NCBI GenBank assembly: GCA_002366775.1
Contig: DFBW01000137.1
Coordinates: 1-5,076, forward strand
Reading direction: 5' to 3'
Origin: Roseovarius sp. UBA3070
Lineage (GTDB): Bacteria; Pseudomonadota; Alphaproteobacteria; Rhodobacterales; Rhodobacteraceae
DNA length: 5,076 nt
Below the pieces are notes generated by a model. It made no database searches. It was not told the origin of the DNA and was given only the letters and a program-made list of their open reading frames with translations. Shown here in pieces: positions 1 through 5,076 of the stretch (positions are counted from its first letter, which is position 1; each line of letters begins with the position of its first letter). A program made the position numbers and the translations under genes.

Positions 1-70
1 AACGTCGTGCCGTGCCAAACACGCGGGCTGCTATCTCGCCCCGGTTGGCCATTAGGATGGTGTCAAACAT
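1..70 (-). CDS. liuD: Biotin carboxylase subunit, probably 3-methylcrotonyl-CoA carboxylase alpha (5' end only)
   Basis: Only the N-terminus is present; the gene runs off the left edge. Reading from the ATG at 68-70, the protein begins MFDTILMANRGEIAARV and continues FGTARR. This is the first strand and glycine-rich turn of the biotin carboxylase domain, whose usual form is ILIANRGEIA.RV. In this family the subunit carboxylates biotin with ATP and bicarbonate, and also carries the biotinyl domain further on (not visible here). Assignment to the methylcrotonyl rather than propionyl or acetyl enzyme is an inference from the carboxyltransferase gene two genes upstream on the same strand. A clear ribosome binding site precedes the ATG. 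The first residues match the family start, so this start is firm. The gap to the upstream nuclease stop is 69 bases with no terminator visible, so co-transcription is likely. Confidence 0.85.
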   Translation of the reverse strand, partial: MFDTILMANRGEIAARVFGTARR

Positions 71-79
71 ATGGTCTGT

Positions 80-84
80 CTCCT
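80..84 (-). promoter_or_regulatory. Ribosome binding site of the biotin carboxylase gene
   Basis: On the minus strand this reads AGGAG, nine bases before the ATG at 68-70. It is a near-consensus Shine-Dalgarno and is stronger than that of the nuclease gene upstream. The carboxylase alpha subunit therefore appears to initiate translation independently rather than by coupling to the nuclease. Confidence 0.75.
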
Positions 85-139
85 GTCATGCCCGTCTGCA
101 TTGTACTGATCTGCTCTGATGTTTTTCTGGTCTGAATGC

Positions 140-685
140 TCATCGCACCGCGCCCAGCCGTTCACACCAATTCACCCGTTTGCCGCCGTGATAGGCCACT
201 GCAAGCCCCTCGCGGATCATGGTATCGGCCACGTCCTGGCCATCTATTTTCAGGCGGATCAAAGGCCGGTTGTATTTGTCACGCCCCTTCCGCGTAATGG
301 TGATCTCACCGCGTTTGACCAGCTGTCGCAACCGGTCTGTGGCCAGCGCCCCGTGGGCCAGCTCTTCGGCACAGCCCGGATTTGTGGTTTCGGCAGTGTC
401 AAACCCCATCAAACGCGCCGTCATCTTGGGCCGTCCGTTGCACAGCATGGCAATCGTATCTCCGTCATAAACATAGCCCACCTTGCAAGTGGTCTTGATC
501 AGCACCTTTTGGCCTGAGTGGCGCACAGTATACATCCAAATTCCCATGGTCAGCGCGGTCAGTATCAGCGCCTTGCTTACCAATATCAGAAACCGGCGTG
601 ACCAAGGTTTGCGGCGCGGCGCAAAATCCGGCGGCGATGCCTTCCCCCCTTTGATCACGCGAAACTTTGGTCTGCGCAGTGACAT
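140..685 (-). CDS. Membrane-anchored thermonuclease (SNase-like) family protein
   Basis: The 181-residue protein has a basic N-terminus (residues 1-31, rich in R and K), one hydrophobic segment at about 32-54, and an SNase/OB-fold domain from about 66 to 165. The positive-inside rule predicts that the nuclease domain faces the periplasm. Residues corresponding to the staphylococcal nuclease active site are all present: D74 and D76-T77 in VYDGDTIAM, R91 in ARLMGF, D96-T97 and E99 in FDTAET, and R140 in DKYNR. Calcium-dependent phosphodiester cleavage is therefore plausible, though substrate and role are not shown. Cysteines at 67, 82, 105 and 174 could form disulfides outside the cytoplasm. 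The ATG lies 5 bases after the carboxyltransferase stop, with only a weak GGA as ribosome binding site, which suggests translational coupling. The domain call is confident; a role in leucine catabolism is not supported by the sequence. Confidence 0.88.
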   Translation of the reverse strand: MSLRRPKFRVIKGGKASPPDFAPRRKPWSRRFLILVSKALILTALTMGIWMYTVRHSGQKVLIKTTCKVGYVYDGDTIAMLCNGRPKMTARLMGFDTAETTNPGCAEELAHGALATDRLRQLVKRGEITITRKGRDKYNRPLIRLKIDGQDVADTMIREGLAVAYHGGKRVNWCERLGAVR

Positions 686-690
686 GCAGA

Positions 691-2295
691 CTACATCCGG
701 AACACGCCAAAGCGGGTCTCCTCGATTGGGGCATTCAGGGCTGCGCGCAGGCTGAGGCTCAGCACATCGCGGCTTTTGCGTGGGTCAATGATCCCGTCGT
801 CCCATAGCCGCGCACTGGCAAACAAAGGATGCGACTGGCGCTCAAACATCTCTATCGTAGGGCGCTTGAACTCGGTCTCTTCGTCAGTGCTCCATTCGCC
901 TCCGTTGCGCTCAATTGCATCACGTTTCACAGTGGCCAACACACCTGCGGCCTGTTCCCCCCCCATGACGCTGATGCGGCTATTGGGCCAGGTCCACAGG
1001 AACCGCGGCTGATATGCGCGCCCCGACATGCCATAGTTGCCCGCCCCAAATGAGCCCCCGACAAGCATGGTGATCTTGGGCACCGATGTTGAGGCCACAG
1101 CCGTCACCATTTTGGCGCCGTGACGGGCAATACCTTCGTTCTCATATTTGCGGCCCACCATGAACCCGGTGATATTTTGCAAGAAAACCAATGGGATGCG
1201 GCGCTGACTGCACAGCTCAATGAAATGTGCGCCCTTCTGGGCCGCCTCGGAAAACAGCACGCCGTTGTTGGCCACGATGCCCACCGGGCACCCGTTCACA
1301 TGGGCAAACCCAGTGACAAGAGTTTCCCCATAGCGCGCCTTGAATTCATCAAAGCGCGACCCATCGACCAGACGGGCAATGACCTCGCGGATGTCATAGG
1401 GGGTACGCAGATCAGCAGGCACCACACCGAGCAGCTCGGCGGGGTCGTATGCGGGCTCTTCTGGCGTCTCAAACTGTAGGGTCGCCGCGCTGTGTGCCCC
1501 AAGGCTGCCAACCGCACGGCGCGCCAACGCAAGCGCATGTGTATCATCCTCAGCCAGATAATCAGCCACGCCGGAAAGGCGCGTGTGCACATCACCGCCC
1601 CCCAGATCCTCAGAGGTCACTTCCTCGCCCGTTGCCGCCTTCACCAGAGGCGGCCCGGCCAGAAAGATCGTGCCTTGTTCCCTCACGATAATTGTCACGT
1701 CCGACATTGCAGGCATATAGGCCCCGCCAGCCGTACAACTGCCCATCACCACCGCAATCTGCGGTATGCCTTTGGCACTCATCCTCGCCTGATTATAGAA
1801 AATCCGGCCAAAATGATCACGATCCGGGAATACCTCATCCTGATTGGGAAGGTTCGCGCCGCCACTATCCACCAGATAGATGCAGGGCAGCTGGCATTCC
1901 TCGGCAATTTCCTGAGCGCGCAGGTGCTTTTTGACCGTCATCGGATAGTAAGTGCCACCCTTCACAGTGGCATCATTGCACACGACCATGCAATCACGCC
2001 CCATCACACGGCCCACACCGGCGATCAGCCCGGCACTAGGCGCGACCCCATCATAAAGGCCATGCGCCGCAGTGACTCCCACCTCCAGAAACGGCGATCC
2101 CGGATCAAGCAGACCCGCCACCCGGTCGCGCGGCAACATCTTACCGCGGCTCAGATGCCGCTCGCGTGATCTCTCGCCTCCTCCGGAGACGGCCAGATCA
2201 GCGGCCTCTTGCACAACGCTTAACGCCTCAAGATGGGCGGCTTCGTTGGCCTTAAAAGTTTCAGATGTAGGCAGGGCTGCACTGGTCAGCTTCAT
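691..2295 (-). CDS. liuB: 3-Methylcrotonyl-CoA carboxylase beta (carboxyltransferase) subunit
   Basis: This 534-residue protein transfers the carboxyl group from carboxybiotin to 3-methylcrotonyl-CoA, giving 3-methylglutaconyl-CoA in leucine and isovalerate breakdown; it works with the alpha subunit encoded downstream. The N-terminal carboxyltransferase half holds [19 protein letters not shown] (113-131), [12 protein letters not shown] (141-152) and the oxyanion-loop stretch [11 protein letters not shown] (185-195). The C-terminal half holds [11 protein letters not shown] (371-381), [19 protein letters not shown] (413-431) and [13 protein letters not shown] (441-453). The protein ends in the family-like WDDGIIDPR...FGVFRM. 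Length and motifs match the methylcrotonyl type closely, better than propionyl or geranyl relatives, although geranyl-CoA carboxylase cannot be fully excluded by eye. The reading frame stays open to a GTG at 2377-2379. The extra 28 residues look unlike the family and lack a ribosome binding site, whereas the ATG at 2293-2295 has a good one. Confidence 0.95.
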   Translation of the reverse strand: MKLTSAALPTSETFKANEAAHLEALSVVQEAADLAVSGGGERSRERHLSRGKMLPRDRVAGLLDPGSPFLEVGVTAAHGLYDGVAPSAGLIAGVGRVMGRDCMVVCNDATVKGGTYYPMTVKKHLRAQEIAEECQLPCIYLVDSGGANLPNQDEVFPDRDHFGRIFYNQARMSAKGIPQIAVVMGSCTAGGAYMPAMSDVTIIVREQGTIFLAGPPLVKAATGEEVTSEDLGGGDVHTRLSGVADYLAEDDTHALALARRAVGSLGAHSAATLQFETPEEPAYDPAELLGVVPADLRTPYDIREVIARLVDGSRFDEFKARYGETLVTGFAHVNGCPVGIVANNGVLFSEAAQKGAHFIELCSQRRIPLVFLQNITGFMVGRKYENEGIARHGAKMVTAVASTSVPKITMLVGGSFGAGNYGMSGRAYQPRFLWTWPNSRISVMGGEQAAGVLATVKRDAIERNGGEWSTDEETEFKRPTIEMFERQSHPLFASARLWDDGIIDPRKSRDVLSLSLRAALNAPIEETRFGVFRM

Positions 2296-2302
2296 GACGT
2301 AA

Positions 2303-2308
2303 CCTCTT
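2303..2308 (-). promoter_or_regulatory. Ribosome binding site that fixes the carboxyltransferase start
   Basis: The minus strand reads AAGAGG, seven bases before the ATG at 2293-2295. This supports the 534-residue form over the longer one starting with GTG at 2377-2379. Confidence 0.7.
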
Positions 2309-2384
2309 TTTGAATTGGCGCGCGCAGCATTTGCGCGAATAGCCGCATAACTCGCTTTGGAACAGTCGAAAAATTGCACAGGAC

Positions 2385-2398
2385 TTGACGCAGATCAA
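2385..2398. promoter_or_regulatory. FNR/CRP-family (FnrL/ANR-type) binding site upstream of ompW
   Basis: The 14-base palindrome TTGACGCAGATCAA matches the FNR consensus TTGAT-N4-ATCAA at nine of ten specified bases, and TTGAC half-sites are common in alphaproteobacterial FnrL sites. Its centre (between 2391 and 2392) falls 41.5 bases before A2433. A -10-like hexamer lies at the matching distance, the classical class II activator geometry. Known biology: ompW is under FNR control in Escherichia coli. The inference is low-oxygen activation of ompW here. Related regulators such as Dnr or NnrR recognise nearly the same sequence, so the exact factor is open. The site lies about 90 bases from the divergent carboxyltransferase start and might also affect that gene. 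Confidence 0.75.
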
Positions 2399-2420
2399 AG
2401 TGCCCTTCTGCGCCGCAGCG

Positions 2421-2433
2421 TAAGCTACTGGCA
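2421..2433 (+). promoter_or_regulatory. Predicted -10 element and transcription start of ompW
   Basis: TAAGCT at 2421-2426 keeps the three most conserved positions of TATAAT (TA...T). It sits where a -10 box should be if the FNR-type site is centred at -41.5, placing +1 at the A at 2433. There is no good -35 hexamer other than the TTGACG inside the box itself, and its spacing to this -10 is far too long. That fits an activator-dependent promoter. The predicted leader of 21 bases contains the ribosome binding site (AAGGA at 2441-2445, eight bases before the ATG). Confidence 0.5.
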
Positions 2434-2453
2434 ACAATGGAAGGATCAAAAAG

Positions 2454-3071
2454 ATGACCAAAATTCGCACCCTTTTGTCTGTAACAACCGCGCTTGTCGC
2501 GCTGGCCTCTCCGGCTTTGGCGCAGTCCAGGGGTGATATGACCCTTGGTTTCGGGATCGGCTGGGTTGAACCCGACAGCAGCTACAGCAACACGGCTGCA
2601 GGTCCGTTGCGCCCTGATGATGACATCCGCCCAACGTTGACCTTTGAATACTTCATTGCCGACAATCTGGGCATCGAAATTCTGGCGGCCACACCGTTTG
2701 AACACAAAGTCGAGCTGCAAGGCGCCGGTGATATCGTCAAACTGAAGCATCTGCCGCCCACTTTGTCGCTGCAATACCACTTCGACTTGGGGTCTGGCAT
2801 TTCGCCCTTTGTTGGTGCGGGCCTGAACTACACCCATTTCTGGGATGAAAAGGCCATCGGCGTTCTGGCTGGCACACCCGTGTCGCTGGATGATTCCTGG
2901 GGCATTGCGTTGCATGCCGGTTTGGATATCGACATCAGCGACAAAGCCGCCATCCGCGCTGACGTGCGCTGGATGAACATCGAAACCGATGTGAAAGTGG
3001 CAGGCGCGCCCATCGGCAAGGTCAATATTGACCCCGTCGTGCTGGGCATGTCCTATATCATGAAATTCTAA
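2454..3071 (+). CDS. ompW: OmpW-family outer-membrane beta-barrel protein
   Basis: The 205-residue protein starts with a typical Sec signal peptide: K3 and R5, a hydrophobic core at about 7-19, and an ALA-Q cleavage motif at 21-24. The mature part is about 182 residues of alternating-polarity strands. Family-like stretches include RPTLTFEYFIADNLGIEILA, LPPTLSLQYHFD, SPFVGAGLNYTHF and AAIRADVRWMNIET. It ends in MSYIMKF, with the C-terminal aromatic residue needed for barrel insertion. Known OmpW proteins are eight-stranded barrels with a hydrophobic channel, implicated in uptake of small hydrophobic compounds and in stress or oxygen responses; the substrate here is unknown. The ATG at 2454 has AAGGA eight bases upstream. 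The gene is monocistronic, with its own FNR-type promoter and intrinsic terminator, and is transcribed opposite to everything else in the window. Confidence 0.95.
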   Translation: MTKIRTLLSVTTALVALASPALAQSRGDMTLGFGIGWVEPDSSYSNTAAGPLRPDDDIRPTLTFEYFIADNLGIEILAATPFEHKVELQGAGDIVKLKHLPPTLSLQYHFDLGSGISPFVGAGLNYTHFWDEKAIGVLAGTPVSLDDSWGIALHAGLDIDISDKAAIRADVRWMNIETDVKVAGAPIGKVNIDPVVLGMSYIMKF

Positions 3072-3094
3072 ACCCTGATGATCTGGGGTCAGGC

Positions 3095-3130
3095 AAGGGC
3101 CGGTGCGTGGTGCATCGGCCCTTTTTCTTT
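3095..3130 (+). terminator. Rho-independent terminator of ompW
   Basis: A 12-pair stem (3095-3106 with 3112-3123, one G-T wobble at 3103/3115) closes a 5-base loop. It is GC-rich at its centre and runs straight into TTTTTCTTT (3122-3130). It begins 24 bases after the ompW stop codon. On the minus strand the same hairpin gains an A-C mismatch and is followed by GCCTGACCCC rather than a T-run, so it should not stop transcripts coming from the synthetase gene. Confidence 0.9.
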
Positions 3131-3142
3131 GACACGCCTCGT

Positions 3143-4702
3143 TCATTCCACCGGCTCCGCCATGGCACGGGCTTTCAAATCCTTGCGGATCACCTTGCCA
3201 GTCACAGTCATGGGCAAAGCATCCAGAAACGATATTTCCCTTGGATATGAATACCTTGCAAGCCGGTTTTTCACGAAATCCTGCATCTCAGCGGCCAAGG
3301 ATTCAGAGGCTTGGAACTGCGGTTTTAACACCACATAGGCCTTGACGATCTCGTTGCGCAGATCATCAGGTTTTCCAACCACACCAACAGTCGCCACAGC
3401 GTCATGTTGCATCAGGCAATCCTCGATCTCGGCCGGGCCAATGCGATAACCAGAGGATGTAATCACATCATCCTCTCGGCCCACAAAACGCAGGAAATTA
3501 CCGTCCCAGATGCCCCGATCCCCGGTCAGCATCCAATCGCCGCGAAACTTTTCGGCCGTTTGCTCAGGGCGGTTCCAATATCCCAACATCATTGAGGCCG
3601 ACCCGCGTTTGACCGCCACATCCCCCTCGCCTTGCGTGCTCTGGCCAGCGTCATCCAACACAGCCACTTCGTGACCGGGCACAACGCGGCCAATGCAGCC
3701 GGGTTTTGGCGGATACATCTCATTGCACGAACAGGCCACCAGATTGCATTCGGTCTGGCCGTAAAACTCGTTGATGGTCAGGTCAAACGCCTCGCGGCCC
3801 CATTCCAGCATTTCAGCGCCCAAAGGCTCTCCTCCGCTGCAGATGGCACGCAAACCTGAGATTCCCGCCCCTTGCGCCTTAAGCATACGCAAGGCGGTTG
3901 GTGGGAAAAACACATTCTTAACATCGGCTTCTTTGATGATCTTCAGGCATTCATCTACATTAAACTTGGCCATGCGCGCGGCCACCACCGGCACGCCCAA
4001 CGCCAGACCGGGCATCATGATGTTGAACAATCCACCAATCCAAGCCCAGTCGGCAGGGGTCCAAAGGCAATCACCCGGCTGCCCCAGAAAGCCGCAAAAC
4101 AGCTCGGTTCCCGGCATATGGCCGGTCAGCACCCGGTGCGCATGCAGCGCGCCCTTGGCGCTGCCCGTGGTGCCGCTGGTATAGATCAGCACAGCAGGGT
4201 CTTCGGGGGTGGTTTCTACCGTTTCAAAGCGCCGCTTGGGCAGGTCCATGTCTTCGGGCACCAGCGCTGTCACCTCAGGCATGACCGCCAGCATATCCAC
4301 ACCTTCGGCGTCACTAATGATCACCTTGGCACCGGCGTCACGCACCCGGCTCGTCAGCGCATCCTGCATGAACAACTTGAACAAGGGTATTGAAATTGCA
4401 CCAATTTTCCAGATCGCGATATGCGCCGCAGCACACCAGGGGCTTTGGGAACGCAGCACGCCTACCCGCTCACCACGCAGCACGCCGCGCTCTACCAGCG
4501 CATGCGCCAGACTGTCAGCCATCACGCGCAATTCGCCAAAGCTGACATCGCGGCGCGGGCCGTTCAGATCAATGATCGCCACGCGGTCCGGCTCGGCCTC
4601 GGCCCAGACATCACAGACCTGTTGCGCCATGTTCAACTGCGCAGGCAGGTTCCACGCAAACCCCTCACACAGGGCTTCATATGAAGGCGCGCGCGTCAGC
4701 AT
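3143..4702 (-). CDS. AMP-forming acyl-CoA synthetase (AMP-binding protein)
   Basis: This 519-residue enzyme belongs to the adenylate-forming family, which joins a carboxylic acid to coenzyme A through an acyl-AMP. Visible core motifs in order: P-loop IYTSGTTGSAKG (173-184), PADWAWIGGLFN (216-227), CSGGEPLG (288-295), NEFYGQTECN (311-320), LTGDRG (392-397, with the ribose-binding Asp at 395), hinge GRED (408-411), GYRIGPAEIE (418-427), and MTVTGKVIRKDL (498-509) with the catalytic Lys at 503. The motifs and C-terminus resemble medium-chain acyl-CoA synthetases more than acetyl-CoA synthetase. Context near a methylcrotonyl-CoA carboxylase operon suggests a short or medium, possibly branched, acid such as isovalerate, but the substrate is inferred only. 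The ATG is 3 bases after the upstream LprI-like stop codon and has no good ribosome binding site, implying translational coupling. No minus-strand terminator is seen after the stop. Confidence 0.93.
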   Translation of the reverse strand: MLTRAPSYEALCEGFAWNLPAQLNMAQQVCDVWAEAEPDRVAIIDLNGPRRDVSFGELRVMADSLAHALVERGVLRGERVGVLRSQSPWCAAAHIAIWKIGAISIPLFKLFMQDALTSRVRDAGAKVIISDAEGVDMLAVMPEVTALVPEDMDLPKRRFETVETTPEDPAVLIYTSGTTGSAKGALHAHRVLTGHMPGTELFCGFLGQPGDCLWTPADWAWIGGLFNIMMPGLALGVPVVAARMAKFNVDECLKIIKEADVKNVFFPPTALRMLKAQGAGISGLRAICSGGEPLGAEMLEWGREAFDLTINEFYGQTECNLVACSCNEMYPPKPGCIGRVVPGHEVAVLDDAGQSTQGEGDVAVKRGSASMMLGYWNRPEQTAEKFRGDWMLTGDRGIWDGNFLRFVGREDDVITSSGYRIGPAEIEDCLMQHDAVATVGVVGKPDDLRNEIVKAYVVLKPQFQASESLAAEMQDFVKNRLARYSYPREISFLDALPMTVTGKVIRKDLKARAMAEPVE

Positions 4703-4705
4703 GGC

Positions 4706-5076
4706 TCAGTTCTGAAACCTGTTTTCAAGGTAAATTGTCTGACGCGCCGTTTCCTCCATCAAGCACCAGATTGTAGCAGGCCCTGCCCCGCTGCCGCCTG
4801 ACCATTCGGTGGCGGCATACTCGCATTTGGCATCACGAAACGGGATCCAGGCACGCTGCATATTCTTTAGCGCCTCCACCTGAGAGGGCGCGTAATCGGG
4901 GCTTTCCGCATCATACCCGGCCAATCGCCGTTTGGTCACTTTGTACACCGCGTTCAGCTGGCCATCCCACCAGTCCAGTTCGTGATCGGTGCAGATGCTC
5001 ATGCCAGTGGTGGAATAGCCGCCGTCGCTGACGTCCATACAACGGTTGGCCGCCAGCCCCACACAACTGGCGCTGC
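4706..5076 (-). CDS. LprI-like / DUF1311 family small cysteine-containing protein (5' end cut off)
   Basis: The reading frame is open from the right edge to the TGA at 4706-4708, giving 123 visible codons. The start and any signal peptide lie outside. A GTG at 5060-5062 could be taken as a start, but the frame continues upstream as SASC. The stretch CVGLAANRCMD followed by GGYSTTGMSIC and ELDWWDGQLNAVY is a continuous family-like block, so the protein very likely begins further out. LKNMQRAWIPFRDAKCEY and the spaced cysteines (five visible) match the LprI/DUF1311 domain, named from a mycobacterial lysozyme inhibitor. Members are usually exported and disulfide-bonded. Lysozyme inhibition is not shown for this branch, so only the family name is claimed. 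Its stop codon is 3 bases before the synthetase ATG, so the two genes probably share a transcript. Confidence 0.8.
   Translation of the reverse strand, partial: SASCVGLAANRCMDVSDGGYSTTGMSICTDHELDWWDGQLNAVYKVTKRRLAGYDAESPDYAPSQVEALKNMQRAWIPFRDAKCEYAATEWSGGSGAGPATIWCLMEETARQTIYLENRFQN

Noticed and set aside
71..139. Terminator or promoter between the nuclease and the biotin carboxylase gene
   Set aside because: No GC-rich hairpin with a T-run on the minus strand and no convincing -35/-10 pair was found; only the ribosome binding site is supported.
1492..2169. 225-codon plus-strand open frame opposite the carboxyltransferase gene
   Set aside because: It lies wholly antisense to a highly conserved gene, has a shadow-like composition rich in His, Arg and Gln, and shows no recognisable domain.
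2296..2379. N-terminal extension of the carboxyltransferase to a GTG at 2377-2379
   Set aside because: The 28 extra residues do not resemble the family N-terminus and lack a ribosome binding site, while the ATG at 2293-2295 has AAGAGG at proper spacing and gives the usual family length.
2437..2457. Six-codon leader frame (MEGSKR) ending in ATGA overlap with the ompW start
   Set aside because: Its ATG would be only four bases from the predicted transcript start, has no ribosome binding site, and overlaps the ompW ribosome binding site. It is most likely chance.
3872..4393. 173-codon plus-strand open frame opposite the acyl-CoA synthetase
   Set aside because: It is antisense to conserved adenylation motifs, has no start signals, and its composition fits a shadow of GC-rich coding sequence.
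5060..5062. GTG as the start of the LprI-like protein
   Set aside because: The frame stays open to the window edge, and the residues upstream include a cysteine continuous with the family-like block, so the true start lies outside the window.

Overview
The window looks like a chromosomal segment of an alphaproteobacterium of the Rhodobacterales (Roseobacter group). This rests on three things: the family resemblance of the proteins as I recall them, moderately GC-rich codon use, and a 3-methylcrotonyl-CoA carboxylase operon with an acyl-CoA synthetase nearby. No search was run. There are no RNA genes, mobile elements, CRISPR arrays or long repeats, and no stretch over 300 bases lacks a gene.

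Layout, left to right. (1) The left edge holds the first 23 codons of a biotin carboxylase subunit on the minus strand, probably the 3-methylcrotonyl-CoA carboxylase alpha subunit. (2) Bases 140-685 (minus) encode a membrane-anchored thermonuclease-like (SNase) protein. (3) Bases 691-2295 (minus) encode the 3-methylcrotonyl-CoA carboxylase beta (carboxyltransferase) subunit. These three genes read in the order beta, nuclease, alpha. (4) Bases 2296-2453 are a divergent intergenic region with a near-perfect FNR/CRP-type box. (5) Bases 2454-3071 (plus) encode an OmpW-family outer-membrane barrel, followed by a strong intrinsic terminator. (6) Bases 3143-4702 (minus) encode an AMP-forming acyl-CoA synthetase. 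(7) From 4706 to the right edge (minus) lies a DUF1311/LprI-like small cysteine-containing protein whose 5' end is cut off. Its stop codon is 3 bases from the synthetase start.

How the genes fit together. The carboxylase subunits convert 3-methylcrotonyl-CoA to 3-methylglutaconyl-CoA in leucine/isovalerate catabolism. The synthetase may feed short or medium, possibly branched, acids into the same pathway. The nuclease and the LprI-like protein have no obvious metabolic link and appear to be co-transcribed passengers or envelope proteins. ompW is the only plus-strand gene. It has its own apparently oxygen-responsive promoter and terminator, and it sits inside an otherwise minus-strand cluster.

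The window is mostly ordinary catabolic chromosome, and I do not see a new defence or mobile system. The best second-look items are the FNR-type box at exact class II spacing before ompW, the possible non-contiguous operon around ompW, and the nuclease gene between the two carboxylase subunits.
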